A stretch of 57,773 nt of DNA from Verrucomicrobiota bacterium (lineage in GTDB: Bacteria > Verrucomicrobiota > Verrucomicrobiia > Chthoniobacterales > Terrimicrobiaceae): assembly GCA_026398255.1 (NCBI GenBank), contig JAPLTG010000023.1:1-57773 (forward strand), in the 5' to 3' direction. This document shows, in pieces, positions 1 to 8,991 of this stretch (the stretch's first letter is position 1; every line of letters begins with the position of its first letter). Under the pieces are notes generated by a model. It saw only the letters and a list, made by a program, of their open reading frames with translations. It did not search any database and was not told the DNA's origin. The translations under genes were made by a program, and so were the position numbers.

Positions 1-592
1 TGAGATTCAGCGTTCCGTTTCCGGAGAAGCCGACATGGAACTGATTAGTGGTGTTTGTCCATGTGCCCCCGCTCACATTCGCCACCCCCTTGCCGTCGGA
101 AGCACCACCTATGTAGCTATTGCTGCTGGATACATTGCCGCTGGTGAGATTCAGCGTCGCATTTCCAGAGTTACCCATGATCAGAACGGGACTCGACCAC
201 CTTCCATTGCTGATATTAACCTCCCCGTAGCTGCCTGCAATATCCCCAATATAGCTCTCGTTGTTGCAGGTAACATTGCCGCCAGTGAGATTCAGCGTTC
301 CGTTGCCTGAGGCGCCTACCGTGAGAGAGGTGCTATTCGTCCATGTTCCATTGCTCACATTGGCCACGCCGACGCTGCCGGAGTTCAGGCCTATGATGCT
401 GTAGGCGTTCGACAGGCTACTGCCACCATTAATCGTAATGTTACCACTGCCATTTTCGCCGATCACAACACTGATGCCATCATTGGAGGTGTCCCCACTA
501 AAAGTCACAGCCCCAGAGGCAGGGTGACCCGCCACGAGCAAAAGAAGGCAAAGAGCGATAGCGAAACGGAGTGAAAAAATGGCGTAATACAC
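1..592 (-). CDS. Autotransporter passenger, N-terminal part (runs off the window)
   Basis: About 197 codons are visible and the reading frame is open to the window edge. The N-terminus is a Sec signal peptide (LRFAIALCLLLLVAG then HPASGA) nearly identical in pattern to that of the 2106-residue autotransporter at 38266-44586. The mature part begins AVTFSGD and continues with repeats of the type GTLNLTGGNV, IG, GVANVSGGTWTN, expected to form a beta-helix. The start is GTG at 592, because the frame has a TAA ten codons upstream and no ATG in between; AGGG lies about 11 bases before it. The paralogue instead has AAGGG just before an ATG, so this start is less optimal. Secretion through an outer-membrane barrel is inferred from the paralogue; the barrel itself is outside the window. 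Confidence 0.85.
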   Translation of the reverse strand, partial: MYYAIFSLRFAIALCLLLLVAGHPASGAVTFSGDTSNDGISVVIGENGSGNITINGGSSLSNAYSIIGLNSGSVGVANVSNGTWTNSTSLTVGASGNGTLNLTGGNVTCNNESYIGDIAGSYGEVNISNGRWSSPVLIMGNSGNATLNLTSGNVSSSNSYIGGASDGKGVANVSGGTWTNTTNQFHVGFSGNGTLNL

Positions 593-924
593 TTTGAATT
601 GAACCCTAGAGTTTTCCCCTTAAAGTGCAAAACCCTCACTGTTAATATTCGATCTGCAAAAAATAGCAAGGGAGCAATTATCTTTTTTACAAGAGGAGAG
701 GACAGATGGGCGCGTTTGAATTCCGCTGCAAACTTTATAACCAGCTCACCTCCAATACATCGTTTTGAAATCTTCCGCCCCTGTTCTCGATCAAGGACGG
801 AGGGGGCTGGCCCCTCAAGTGGATCGTTTCGGCAAAACAACCCTACCCCGTTTTTATTCGTGACCGGAGCGAAATCGGCAGCGGTCTGCCAACTTTACCC
901 TAATCTGCGAGATTTTGGGATTTT
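593..924. other. Intergenic region, 332 bases
   Basis: This separates the GTG start of the autotransporter from the stop of the permease gene; both genes are on the minus strand. Besides the candidate promoter it contains a perfect 6-bp hairpin (GAGGGG/CCCCTC, arms 800-805 and 811-816) with no T-run, so it is not a convincing intrinsic terminator. The two overlapping short open frames here, one per strand, have no recognisable features and were not called. Confidence 0.5.
642..669 (-). promoter_or_regulatory. Candidate sigma70-type promoter for the partial autotransporter gene
   Basis: On the minus strand TTGCTA (669-664) is followed after 16 bases by TATTAA (647-642); each matches four of six consensus bases. 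It lies about 50 bases before the GTG start. This is pattern matching only. Confidence 0.3.
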
Positions 925-2115
925 TTAGGAACCGGGGGGATCGACTTGATGGCTCGCGGGGCGGTCCCAGAAATATCTTTTTAAGAGAACCTTGATCGTG
1001 GCCGTGAGGGGAACGGCGAGGATGGCTCCAAGGAGGCCGCCGAGGATTAAGCTCCAGGCCAGCACGGAGATAATGACCGTGAGGGGGTGCAGACCGACCG
1101 ACTCGCCGACGATTTTCGGGGCGATGAAGATGCCGTCGATATTATTGGCCAAGATGAAGATAAGCGTGACCAACGCGGGGTGGAACCAGTCTCCAAACTG
1201 CGCGGCGGCGATGATCACGGCCGGGATGTAGCAAATCATCATGCCGAGGTAGGGAATCAGCCCGAGGATTCCGACCATGATTCCGATAAGAATGGCAAAG
1301 TCCAGTCCAAGAAAAAGTAACGCTACAGCTATCATCACGCCATCGATCAGGCTCACGAGGAGTTGGCCGCGAAAGAAACTAATGAGGTAGGAATTGATTT
1401 CACCCACCAACGAAACAATCTCGCTTTTGAGCGGAGAGGCGCGCATCGGCAGATAGCGGCTCCAATTTTCCGCAATGGCAGGGCTGTCTCGCAGGAAGAA
1501 AAACAGGAAAATCGGGACGAGGATAAGGCTCAGCAGAAATCCGAAAACACCGAGGAAGCCGCCGAGACTGCGTTGAAGAAACCGACCGGATTCCACCGCG
1601 AGGTCGGGGAGTTTTTGCTGCACCCAGATTCCGGCGTCCTTGATTGCCGTGCGAACCATCGCGGTGATCTGGTCGCCGGCGGTTTGGGGCTCTTGGTGGG
1701 CGTCGAAGGGATCAAACTCGGCGAGTTTTTGGAGGTTGTTCAGCGTGCTCGTCGCCAGCGCCTCGGTCTTCATCATGTAGGCGGGGAAATTTTTTGTGAA
1801 TGACTGACCCTGCCGGTAGGCCGGCGGCGCGATGTAGACGATCAAGCCCACGAACAGGCATGCAAAAATCACATAAACCGCCGCGATGCTGGCGAGTCGG
1901 CTGAGGCGCAGCCGCATGAAAAATTTCACCACGGGCTCAAGCAGGAATGCCAGAATTGCGGCAACGGCGACCGGGATCAAAACCGGTTGAAGAAACGAAA
2001 TGCCCCCGACGACAATCGAGCCCACGAGCGTGATCGCCGCCGCGATGGCGAGGAAGGACAGCGTGGTGACGGCCGCCCAGAAAATTTTGAGCTGAAATGG
2101 ACTCGGGTGCTTCAA
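925..2115 (-). CDS. AI-2E family (PerM-like) membrane transporter
   Basis: This 396-residue integral membrane protein has the layout of the AI-2E/PerM family: two hydrophobic segments near the N-terminus, a central soluble stretch (about residues 95-190), then five or six membrane segments including FLFFFLRD and the C-terminal ILGGLLGAILAVPLTA, which is typical of the family. Members export small molecules or act as ion antiporters; the substrate cannot be read from the sequence, and the name does not imply quorum sensing here. It is the last gene of an apparent operon with the ParA-like ATPase (51 bases upstream) and the amidase. The start is an ATG followed by KHPSPFQLK. Confidence 0.88.
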   Translation of the reverse strand: MKHPSPFQLKIFWAAVTTLSFLAIAAAITLVGSIVVGGISFLQPVLIPVAVAAILAFLLEPVVKFFMRLRLSRLASIAAVYVIFACLFVGLIVYIAPPAYRQGQSFTKNFPAYMMKTEALATSTLNNLQKLAEFDPFDAHQEPQTAGDQITAMVRTAIKDAGIWVQQKLPDLAVESGRFLQRSLGGFLGVFGFLLSLILVPIFLFFFLRDSPAIAENWSRYLPMRASPLKSEIVSLVGEINSYLISFFRGQLLVSLIDGVMIAVALLFLGLDFAILIGIMVGILGLIPYLGMMICYIPAVIIAAAQFGDWFHPALVTLIFILANNIDGIFIAPKIVGESVGLHPLTVIISVLAWSLILGGLLGAILAVPLTATIKVLLKRYFWDRPASHQVDPPGS

Positions 2116-2166
2116 ACCGCGTCAGTTACTACCCGCCAACTGCGCGGCGGGCAAAGAAAAACAACG

Positions 2167-2994
2167 CTACTCGGGCGTCTCCTGAGCACGATGCGCGGGG
2201 GAGTTCATGAAGGTCACCTGGCTTTTCTGGCGCTGGAGAAATTCGGCGGCGAGCTTGCGGTAGGAGGCCGCGCCGATGCCGTTCGGGTCGTGCTCGAAAA
2301 TCGTCCGCCCGTGGCTCGGCGCCTCGGCGAAGCGAACCGTGCGCGGGATGAGTGTTTTGTAAACGACCTCTTGAAAATGATTCCGCACCTCGCGCTCCAC
2401 GGCGGGGTTCAAGTTCGTGCGGGCGTCGAACATCGTGAGCAAGAGGCCGGAGATCGAGAGCGTGGGATTCGCGCCAGTGGCCCGGATGCGATCCGTAACT
2501 TCCATTAAAAGCCCGAGCCCTTCGAGCGCGTAGTATTCGCACTGGATCGGCACGAGGATTTCGTCGGCAGCCGTGAGCGCGTTCGACATCAGGATTCCCA
2601 GCGAGGGCGGGCAGTCGAGCAGGACATAGTCGAAGGCATTTTTCTCGCGAAGATCCTCGAACGCCGCGCGGAGCCGCATCATGTGGTCATCCATCCGCGC
2701 GACTTCCACCTCGGCGCCGGCGAGGTCGAGGTCCGAGGGAATGATCGAAAGATTTTTGATGCGGGTGGGAGAAATGAGATCGGAGGCGGGTTTTTCACCG
2801 ATGAGCGCGGCGTAGATGCTCGGGGCCTCCGCGCCCTCCTCTTTCGAAACCAACACGCTGGAGGCGCTGCCTTGCGGATCGAGATCCACCAGCAAAACGC
2901 GGACCTTTTTTTCCGCGAGGGCGGCGGCGAGGTTGAGGCTGGTGGTGGTTTTCCCAACCCCTCCCTTTTGGTTCGTGATGGCGATGATTTTCAT
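2167..2994 (-). CDS. ParA/Soj-family ATPase
   Basis: This 275-residue protein has the deviant Walker A motif KGGVGKTT at residues 10-17, the ParA switch region VDLDPQGSAS, and YVLLDCPPSLGILMSNAL in the Walker B region. ParA proteins bind DNA as ATP dimers and position chromosomes, plasmids or protein complexes. Length and motifs fit chromosomal Soj/ParA. No parB gene is visible nearby. It sits 15 bases after a cell-wall amidase gene and before a permease gene, so its cargo is uncertain. The last 20 or so residues are polar and not conserved in pattern. Confidence 0.92.
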   Translation of the reverse strand: MKIIAITNQKGGVGKTTTSLNLAAALAEKKVRVLLVDLDPQGSASSVLVSKEEGAEAPSIYAALIGEKPASDLISPTRIKNLSIIPSDLDLAGAEVEVARMDDHMMRLRAAFEDLREKNAFDYVLLDCPPSLGILMSNALTAADEILVPIQCEYYALEGLGLLMEVTDRIRATGANPTLSISGLLLTMFDARTNLNPAVEREVRNHFQEVVYKTLIPRTVRFAEAPSHGRTIFEHDPNGIGAASYRKLAAEFLQRQKSQVTFMNSPAHRAQETPE

Positions 2995-3009
2995 GGCTTG
3001 GGGCGAAGG

Positions 3010-4206
3010 CTAGCGTTGCGAGTAGTGGTTGACCAGCCCCTCCACAACCGCGTCGGCGTATTCCTTGTAAATGCTCTTCCGCATCGTGCCAGCGATCTTT
3101 TTTTTGCCGTCGTAGTAGCCCGCCTGCACCCGAGTGAAAACCTCGCGCGAGTTCATCACATAAGGCTCGGCGTAGACGACTGGACACTCGAAGAGCCGGT
3201 TCGCGAGAAGGTTCCTTGCCCAAATGTAATCGCTCCCGGGGATGCGGACCTCGCCTCCTTGATAGATATAGGGAGGCAAGCCGGTGTTTTTGAGCGTGGT
3301 TTTGGCGAGTGCTTTCGAGACCGCCACTTCCTCGTTGTGCGAGCCGTTGAGGAGCTTCACGAGCATCTCGAACCGCTGGTCCTCGTAGGCGAGCTCCTTT
3401 TTGCTCCAACCGCCAGTCACGAGGAAATGGGCGTGGTTTTTGTTGATCAGCGAAGGTTTTGCAGGATTGCCCCAAGCCTCGGCGTTGAAATGCAGCGCCA
3501 GAACGAGGTCGGGCTTGATCGAGTCGTTGACGAGCACCGCACGGCGGCGGATCTCGGCGGTGCGGTAGAAAAGCCGTTCGCTTTCTTTCGTGATCGCGAA
3601 GTTCGTGGCCTTGTCACCTTTTTCGCGGAGGGATTCGAGCGCCAACTTCCGAAGAGCGTCCGGGCGGCGGCTGGTGATCGGCTCGGAGCCGGAACGCGTC
3701 AACCAAACCTGAGCGCCAAGGGCCTCCAGGCGAGGCTTGAGAAGTTTCGCCACTCGGAGCGTCATGTCGCCCTCGACAACCGGCTTGGAGTCCCCGATCT
3801 GGAACCAGCGCTCCTCCATTTTCGCCCACTTGCCGCCGATGTGGCCGGGGTCGATCGCGATTTTCACGCCGGCGAGCGGCTTGCCGGAATCCTTCGGAAT
3901 CGCCGAGCGCGGGCGCCAGTAACGGGCGGGCGTGAGCGAAGATTTCGCGAAGCGGAGTAAATACGGCGGCTTGCCGGGAGCGGTCTGGATTTTCGCCATC
4001 GTGGGCGTGACGGCAATCACCCCGACCGCCGCATCGCCAGGCGCGTAAATATTCGCAAGCCATTCGATAAACCGCTCGCGTGTGATGGTCTCCTGGAACT
4101 TGTCGAGTTCGGACCAATCAGGCCGGTTGCCGAGCGGCGTGGTTTTCGCGAAGGCCGAATGAACCAGCCCCGCCAGACAGAAAAGAATCAACGCAAGAAT
4201 TCGCAC
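3010..4206 (-). CDS. Exported N-acetylmuramoyl-L-alanine amidase (Amidase_3-like)
   Basis: This 398-residue protein starts at GTG (4206) with a Sec signal peptide ending about residue 20 (HSAFA). The catalytic part begins at IAIDPGHIGG (His122), with a second probable zinc ligand Glu145 in VVEGDMTL and a third, His239, in LVLALHFNAEAW; YAEPYVMN near the C-terminus may provide the catalytic glutamate. These match the zinc amidase_3 fold, which cleaves the amide bond between MurNAc and the stem peptide. The N-terminal 110 residues are an extra region I do not recognise, and the spacing between the second and third ligands is longer than in small amidases. It is the first gene of the operon with the ParA-like and permease genes, and is divergent from ymdB with only 47 bases between starts. 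Confidence 0.8.
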   Translation of the reverse strand: MRILALILFCLAGLVHSAFAKTTPLGNRPDWSELDKFQETITRERFIEWLANIYAPGDAAVGVIAVTPTMAKIQTAPGKPPYLLRFAKSSLTPARYWRPRSAIPKDSGKPLAGVKIAIDPGHIGGKWAKMEERWFQIGDSKPVVEGDMTLRVAKLLKPRLEALGAQVWLTRSGSEPITSRRPDALRKLALESLREKGDKATNFAITKESERLFYRTAEIRRRAVLVNDSIKPDLVLALHFNAEAWGNPAKPSLINKNHAHFLVTGGWSKKELAYEDQRFEMLVKLLNGSHNEEVAVSKALAKTTLKNTGLPPYIYQGGEVRIPGSDYIWARNLLANRLFECPVVYAEPYVMNSREVFTRVQAGYYDGKKKIAGTMRKSIYKEYADAVVEGLVNHYSQR

Positions 4207-4253
4207 CCGGTTTTTTTAAATGCGTTCACCGCCGGTTGCTATAAAAAGGATCG

Positions 4254-5045
4254 ATGATCCGACTTCTTTTTTTGGGTGACATTGTTGGCGAACCGGGGCG
4301 CACGGCTACCAAAAAAGTCGTCACCGCCATGCTCGCCGACAACGTTGTTGATTTCGTGGTGGTGAATGGCGAAAACGCCGCGCATGGCCGCGGAATCACC
4401 CCGAAAATCGCGATCGACCTCCTCCGCGCTGGCGTGGCCGTGATTACAACCGGTGACCATGTTTGGGATCAAAAGGAAACCGCGCCCTACCTCCCCACCG
4501 AGCCGCGCGTGTTGCGTCCCGTGAACTACCCGCCGGGCGCGCCGGGTCAGGGAAGCATCGTGCTCGAGACGGCCAAGGGAAAGATCGCCGTGATGAATGT
4601 GCAATGCCGCACCTTCATGAACCAGCAGCTCGACAATCCCTTCACCTGCGCGATGGCCGAGGTGGAGCGACTGCGCGCGGAAACGCCCGTAATTTTCGTG
4701 GATGTGCACGGCGAAACGACGAGCGAAAAAACCGCGATGGCCCGCCACCTCGACGGCAAGGTCTCGGCTGTTGTGGGAACCCACACGCATGTCCAAACCG
4801 CCGACGAACGCATCCTCCCCGGCGGAACCGCGTTCCTCTGCGACGCCGGAATGTGCGGGCCGCTCGACTCGATCCTTGGCCGGAAGGCGGACGCCGTTGT
4901 GAAAAAATTCCTCGACGCACTTCCCTCGCAATTCCCCATCGCCCGAGGCCCTGTGCAGGTTTGCGGGGCCTTGGTTGAGATCGATCCTGCAACCGGCCGC
5001 GCCGCCTCGATCTCGCGCTTCCGCCAGGTGCTCGACGAGGCCTAA
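4254..5045 (+). CDS. ymdB: YmdB-family metallophosphoesterase
   Basis: This 263-residue protein has the metal-binding signatures of the TIGR00282/YmdB family: FLGDIVGEPGR (Asp9), VVNGENAAHGRGIT, TTGDHVWDQ, VDVHGE and GTHTHVQTADE. Characterised members hydrolyse 2',3'-cyclic nucleotides or cyclic dinucleotides and influence RNA turnover and multicellular behaviour in Bacillus; the substrate here is inferred only from family. AAGGA lies just before the ATG. It is the first gene of a plus-strand operon; its stop overlaps the ATG of the MATE gene by one base. Confidence 0.9.
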   Translation: MIRLLFLGDIVGEPGRTATKKVVTAMLADNVVDFVVVNGENAAHGRGITPKIAIDLLRAGVAVITTGDHVWDQKETAPYLPTEPRVLRPVNYPPGAPGQGSIVLETAKGKIAVMNVQCRTFMNQQLDNPFTCAMAEVERLRAETPVIFVDVHGETTSEKTAMARHLDGKVSAVVGTHTHVQTADERILPGGTAFLCDAGMCGPLDSILGRKADAVVKKFLDALPSQFPIARGPVQVCGALVEIDPATGRAASISRFRQVLDEA

Positions 5046-6406
5046 TGGCAAAATCCAGCACCCTTCAGGAACTCCACCGCGAGAACCGCCACACGCTCGC
5101 TCTGGCTTTTCCAATCGTCGCCGGATTGGTCGGCCAAATGCTCATGGGGCTCGCGGACACCCTTATGGTCGGCCATGTCGGCACAATCCCCCTCGCCGCC
5201 TGCGGTTTTGCGAACACCCTGCTCTCCGTGCCGCTGGTCTTTGGCTTCGGCGTTCTCGCCGGAGTGAGTGTAAACGCCTCGCACGCCTTCGGTGCCGGCA
5301 AGCCGCATCTCGCCGGCGAAAGTCTCCGCGGGGGCCTCGCCATTGCGCTGGTGATGGGTTTGCTCGTCGCCCTCGCAGCCCACGCGCTCCTGCGTTCCCT
5401 CCCGATCTTCGGTCAACAGCCGGAGGTGAATTCCTCGGCCGCGAACTACCTTCTGCTCTGCGCGTGGTCGATGCCCGCTGTGTTCGTGACAGGAACGGCG
5501 AAAAATTTCTGTGAAGCCCTCGCGCGCCCCTGGCCGCCGTTCTGGATCATGCTTGGCGGGGTTTTGCTGAATGTGCTTTTGAACTGGATTTTGATCTACG
5601 GAAACCTCGGCGCCTCCGCGATGGGAATTGACGGCGCGGGGCTCGCCACGCTGCTGAGCCGCATTGCCACGATGATCGCCATGCTCCTCTATCCGGCCCT
5701 GGAATCGCGCCTCCACGCGGCCTGGCCCTCCGATTGGACTGCGCCCGGCTTGTTGCCAGAAATCCAGCGCCTGCTCGGCATCGGCATCCACTCGGGCGGC
5801 TTGAGCCTCTGCGAGGTCACGGGATTTTCCTTCGGTTCGCTGATGATGGGCTGGCTAGGAATCACCGAGTTGGCGGCCCATCAAATCGCCCTCACCTGCG
5901 CGGCGACGACCTTCATGGTGCCTCTGGGAATCGGTCAGGCCGTGAGTGTCAGGGTCGGCCAGGCCCAAGGTGCGGGTCGGTTCGGGGAAATCCGTGCGAT
6001 TGTCCACGGCACGCTCGGCATGACGCTTGGCATCGCTGTATTATTTGCGGCAGTTTATTTGACGCTCGGCTCGTGGATCGCGGGGTGTTTCACGGACGAT
6101 CCAGCGGTGAGGGCATTGACCGCCCAACTACTCGTCCTGGCCGGAGTCTTTCAAGTTTTCGACGGCATCCAAATCGCCTCCTCCGGAGCGTTGCGAGGAT
6201 TTGGTGACACGAAGATTCCTTTCCTCTTTGGCATCCTCGCCTACTGGGTCGTGGCGTTGCCCGTGTCCCACCTCGCCGCCTTCCATTTTGGCTTGGGAGC
6301 CTCCGGAATCTGGATTGGTTTTGTCGTGGGCCTCGCCGTCGCCGCCGCTGCCCTCGCCACACGCTTGCTGGCAAAATGCTCGGCACATCCCGAAACGCCC
6401 CGATAG
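5045..6406 (+). CDS. MATE family efflux transporter
   Basis: This 453-residue protein has about twelve membrane segments in two similar halves, beginning with HTLALAFPIVAGLVGQMLMGLADTL-like sequence. The first MATE signature region is at residues 13-50 and the second is around TGFSFGSLMMGWLGITELAAHQIA. The family exports cationic drugs, dyes and metabolites with a sodium or proton gradient. Length is typical. The ATG overlaps the TAA of the upstream phosphoesterase gene, showing translational coupling. The substrate cannot be predicted. Confidence 0.93.
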   Translation: MAKSSTLQELHRENRHTLALAFPIVAGLVGQMLMGLADTLMVGHVGTIPLAACGFANTLLSVPLVFGFGVLAGVSVNASHAFGAGKPHLAGESLRGGLAIALVMGLLVALAAHALLRSLPIFGQQPEVNSSAANYLLLCAWSMPAVFVTGTAKNFCEALARPWPPFWIMLGGVLLNVLLNWILIYGNLGASAMGIDGAGLATLLSRIATMIAMLLYPALESRLHAAWPSDWTAPGLLPEIQRLLGIGIHSGGLSLCEVTGFSFGSLMMGWLGITELAAHQIALTCAATTFMVPLGIGQAVSVRVGQAQGAGRFGEIRAIVHGTLGMTLGIAVLFAAVYLTLGSWIAGCFTDDPAVRALTAQLLVLAGVFQVFDGIQIASSGALRGFGDTKIPFLFGILAYWVVALPVSHLAAFHFGLGASGIWIGFVVGLAVAAAALATRLLAKCSAHPETPR

Positions 6407-6421
6407 CATTCCGACGATTTG

Positions 6422-7417
6422 ATGGACCAAGAAAAACTTCGCCTCCTCCTGTGTGAACTCGGCGCCGCGATCCGATCGAAAGTCGTGTCGGCGCGTCAGG
6501 GCCTTTCGGCCGAAAAACTCGCCGCCGTCACAGGCGAAGCGGGAGGTGACACAATCTTCGCCATCGACCGCTTCGGCGAGGACGCGATCCTCGAGTGGTT
6601 TCGTGCGCAATGGCCGAGCGAAGAACCAGTCCAGATCGTCATGGAGGGCCTCGAATCCGAACTCTGTTTTCCCGAGGGAAAATCCGCCGCCGATACGAAA
6701 TGGAAATGCATCATCGACCCGATCGATGGCACCCGAGGGTTGATGTATGACAAGCGCAGCGCTTGGGCTCTGGCCGCCATCGCCCCCCAGCGCGGCGAGG
6801 AAACCCGCCTCTCCCAAATCCTCGCCTGCGCGATGACCGAGCTGCCCGTCTCGAAACAATGGCGCGCCGACCAATTCAGCACGAACTTCGACGGCCCGCT
6901 GTTCGCGACATGGTGCGATTGGCGCGCGGGCACTGCGCCGGAACCTCTCCCAATCGCCCCGTCAACCGCCACGAATTTCGACCACGGCTTCGCCTCGCTC
7001 GTAAAATTTTTCCCGGAGGGGCGCACGCTGACGGCGCAAATCGAGGAGCGTTTGTGGGACCAACTCGTCGGCGCGAACAGCTCCCGCTCGCCAGTGATTT
7101 TCGACGACCAATACCTCTCCACCGCCGGACAGTTCCACGAGATGATCACCGGCCGCGACCGACTGGTCGGCGACCTGCGCCCCCTCGTCTTTCACGCGCT
7201 CGACCTGGAATCATCCCTCGTCTGCCATCCCTACGACGCCTGCGCGTGGCTTCTTTTGAAAAAAGCGGGCGTCGTTTTCGAGCATCCGCTGGGAGGTTTT
7301 CCCGACGCACCGCTCGACACCGAAACCGGCGTCGCCTGGATCGCCTACGCCAACGAAACCCTCGCCGCCAAGGCCCGCCCGGTCCTTCAGAAAATCCTGC
7401 GGGAGTTTTTGCCATGA
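6422..7417 (+). CDS. Inositol monophosphatase-family phosphatase
   Basis: About 331 residues. The family metal-binding motif IIDPIDGTRG is at residues 98-106, with an upstream GGDTIFAIDRFGE that corresponds to the first acidic site, and HPYDACAWLLLKKAG near the C-terminus matches the WD-x-AA-like third site, in altered form. The family hydrolyses sugar or inositol phosphates, or PAP/CysQ-type substrates; the substrate here is unknown. It is longer than ordinary IMPases (about 260-270), with an insertion in the middle. A TTG three bases upstream is in frame, but the ATG at 6422 is preferred. The TGA overlaps the next ATG. Confidence 0.8.
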   Translation: MDQEKLRLLLCELGAAIRSKVVSARQGLSAEKLAAVTGEAGGDTIFAIDRFGEDAILEWFRAQWPSEEPVQIVMEGLESELCFPEGKSAADTKWKCIIDPIDGTRGLMYDKRSAWALAAIAPQRGEETRLSQILACAMTELPVSKQWRADQFSTNFDGPLFATWCDWRAGTAPEPLPIAPSTATNFDHGFASLVKFFPEGRTLTAQIEERLWDQLVGANSSRSPVIFDDQYLSTAGQFHEMITGRDRLVGDLRPLVFHALDLESSLVCHPYDACAWLLLKKAGVVFEHPLGGFPDAPLDTETGVAWIAYANETLAAKARPVLQKILREFLP

Positions 7418-8046
7418 CACGCGAACGCCTCCTCGCCCTCCTCGGTGCGGCGCTCCTCCGCGGACTCTTTGCCACCCTGCGCCTTCGATTTGAGGACCGA
7501 TTCGGTCTCCTTAATGAAGCGACGCCCAAGCCCTCCCTCTTCTGTTTTTGGCACAACCGAATTCTCGGAATCACTTTCGCCTTTGACCGCCTCTATCCCA
7601 AAAACCGCCTCGGCGTGACCGTGCTCACCAGCCCCAGCCGCGATGGCGAAATCCTCGCCCAGCTCGTGGCCGCCTTCGGCATGGGCTCGGTGCGCGGATC
7701 GAGTTCTCGCCGAGGCTCCCGCGCCCTTCTGGAGCTCGTCCGCCTCATCCGCCTCGGGCGCGATATCGCGATCACGCCCGATGGACCCCGCGGCCCCAAA
7801 TACTCCCTCGGACCCGGCGTGATCCTGCTCGCCCAAAACACCGGCGCCCGCATCATTCCGATGCACGCCACATTCAGCCGCTGCATCCGGATGAAAACCT
7901 GGGACGGCTTCATCATCCCATTGCCGTTTTCCAAGGTGTCGGTCACAATCGCGGAGCCGCTGGAAATTCCGGAGAACCTCTCCGACGACGAATTCGAGGC
8001 AGCAAGAAATCAACTGGAGGAACTTCTAAAAAATGGTGCGGATTGA
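7414..8046 (+). CDS. Lysophospholipid acyltransferase-like protein (DUF374 type)
   Basis: This 210-residue protein has [10 protein letters not shown] (His47), a SPSRDGE motif, [15 protein letters not shown] and [20 protein letters not shown], the signature of DUF374 proteins in the LPLAT acyltransferase superfamily. Such proteins are thought to acylate lipid A-like or glycerolipid acceptors at the inner membrane; a hydrophobic N-terminus ([17 protein letters not shown]) fits membrane attachment. The ATG overlaps the upstream TGA (ATGA), and the gene overlaps folD by 14 bases, so the five genes 4254-8911 look like one transcript. Confidence 0.85.
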   Translation: MTRERLLALLGAALLRGLFATLRLRFEDRFGLLNEATPKPSLFCFWHNRILGITFAFDRLYPKNRLGVTVLTSPSRDGEILAQLVAAFGMGSVRGSSSRRGSRALLELVRLIRLGRDIAITPDGPRGPKYSLGPGVILLAQNTGARIIPMHATFSRCIRMKTWDGFIIPLPFSKVSVTIAEPLEIPENLSDDEFEAARNQLEELLKNGAD

Positions 8047-8911
8047 CGGAGCGGCGGTAGCCGCCAAGGTGCTCGTGGAAACCAAACAACGCGTGGACGC
8101 CCTGCGCCAACGCGGCATCCAACCCGGCCTTGCCGTGGTGCTCGTGGGCGATGATCCCGCCTCCCGCGCCTATGTGCGCTCGAAGGACCGCAAAGCCGCC
8201 GAACTCGGCCTGCATTCCGTGAAGGAGGAACTCCCCGCCGACACAACACAGGAGCAACTTCTCGCCCTCGTCGAAAAACTCAACGCCGACCCCGCCGTTC
8301 ACGGCATCCTCGTCCAATCCCCGCCCCCGCCGCAGATCGACGAAGCCGCGATCGTCCGCGCCATCGATCCCAGCAAGGATGTGGACGGCTTCCATCCCGT
8401 GAATGTCGCCAAACTCGCGCTTGAGGACCCCACGGGTTTCGTTCCCTGCACGCCGCTCGGCTGCATCCGACTCCTTCAAGAATCCGGCATCGAAACCGCT
8501 GGCAAAAATGCGGTCGTCGTGGGCCGGAGCATGATTGTCGGAAAACCGATGGCCCTCCTGCTCATGAAACGAGGCCCGGGCGGCGATGCCACCGTGACCG
8601 TTGCCCACTCACGCACAAAAAACCTCGCCGCCGTCACCCGCGCAGCAGACATCGTGGTCGCCGCAATCGGGCGTCCCCATTTTCTCGGCGCCGACCACAT
8701 CCGAGAAGGCGCCGTGGTGATCGATGTCGGCATCAACCGCATCGACGATCCCTCCAACCCCAAAGGCTATCGCCTCGTCGGCGATGTGGACTACGACGCC
8801 GTGGCCGACCGCTGCGCCGCGATCACACCTGTTCCCGGCGGAGTCGGCCCCATGACGATCGCGATGCTGATGTCCAACTGCGTCACCGCCGCCGAGCGCC
8901 TCACGGCCTGA
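8033..8911 (+). CDS. folD: Methylenetetrahydrofolate dehydrogenase/cyclohydrolase FolD
   Basis: This 292-residue bifunctional enzyme interconverts 5,10-methylene-, methenyl- and 10-formyl-tetrahydrofolate using NADP. Visible motifs: [16 protein letters not shown] with the catalytic lysine region, [46 protein letters not shown] in the Rossmann part and [16 protein letters not shown] at the C-terminus. Many FolDs read VQLPLP where this has VQSPPPP, a minor variation. GGAGGA lies about ten bases before the ATG, inside the end of the acyltransferase gene. Confidence 0.96.
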   Translation: MVRIDGAAVAAKVLVETKQRVDALRQRGIQPGLAVVLVGDDPASRAYVRSKDRKAAELGLHSVKEELPADTTQEQLLALVEKLNADPAVHGILVQSPPPPQIDEAAIVRAIDPSKDVDGFHPVNVAKLALEDPTGFVPCTPLGCIRLLQESGIETAGKNAVVVGRSMIVGKPMALLLMKRGPGGDATVTVAHSRTKNLAAVTRAADIVVAAIGRPHFLGADHIREGAVVIDVGINRIDDPSNPKGYRLVGDVDYDAVADRCAAITPVPGGVGPMTIAMLMSNCVTAAERLTA

Positions 8912-8927
8912 GCAACAAGAGTGTAGA

Positions 8928-8944
8928 ACGGCCGAGACGGCCGT
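8928..8944. repeat. Small palindrome between convergent genes (possible bidirectional terminator)
   Basis: Arms ACGGCC (8928-8933) and GGCCGT (8939-8944) enclose a five-base loop in the 80-base gap between folD and the convergent TPR gene. It is preceded by GTGTAGAACGG, which recurs at 45094-45104. There is no clear T-run, so the terminator role is uncertain. Confidence 0.35.
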
Positions 8945-8991
8945 GCCCCCATCTTTGGACTATTTTACGATGTCGTCGAAACCAGTCCGCC

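Noticed and set aside
800-816. Hairpin GAGGGG/CCCCTC as a transcription terminator
   Set aside because: There is no T-run on either strand after the stem.
2683-3960. Plus-strand frame of about 425 codons across the ParA and amidase genes
   Set aside because: The minus-strand genes carry clear Walker A and zinc-amidase motifs; the plus-strand translation does not resemble any protein.
4239-4246. TATAAA just before ymdB as a -10 box of a leaderless mRNA
   Set aside because: No -35 at suitable distance, and AAGGA next to the ATG makes a normal leader with ribosome site more likely.
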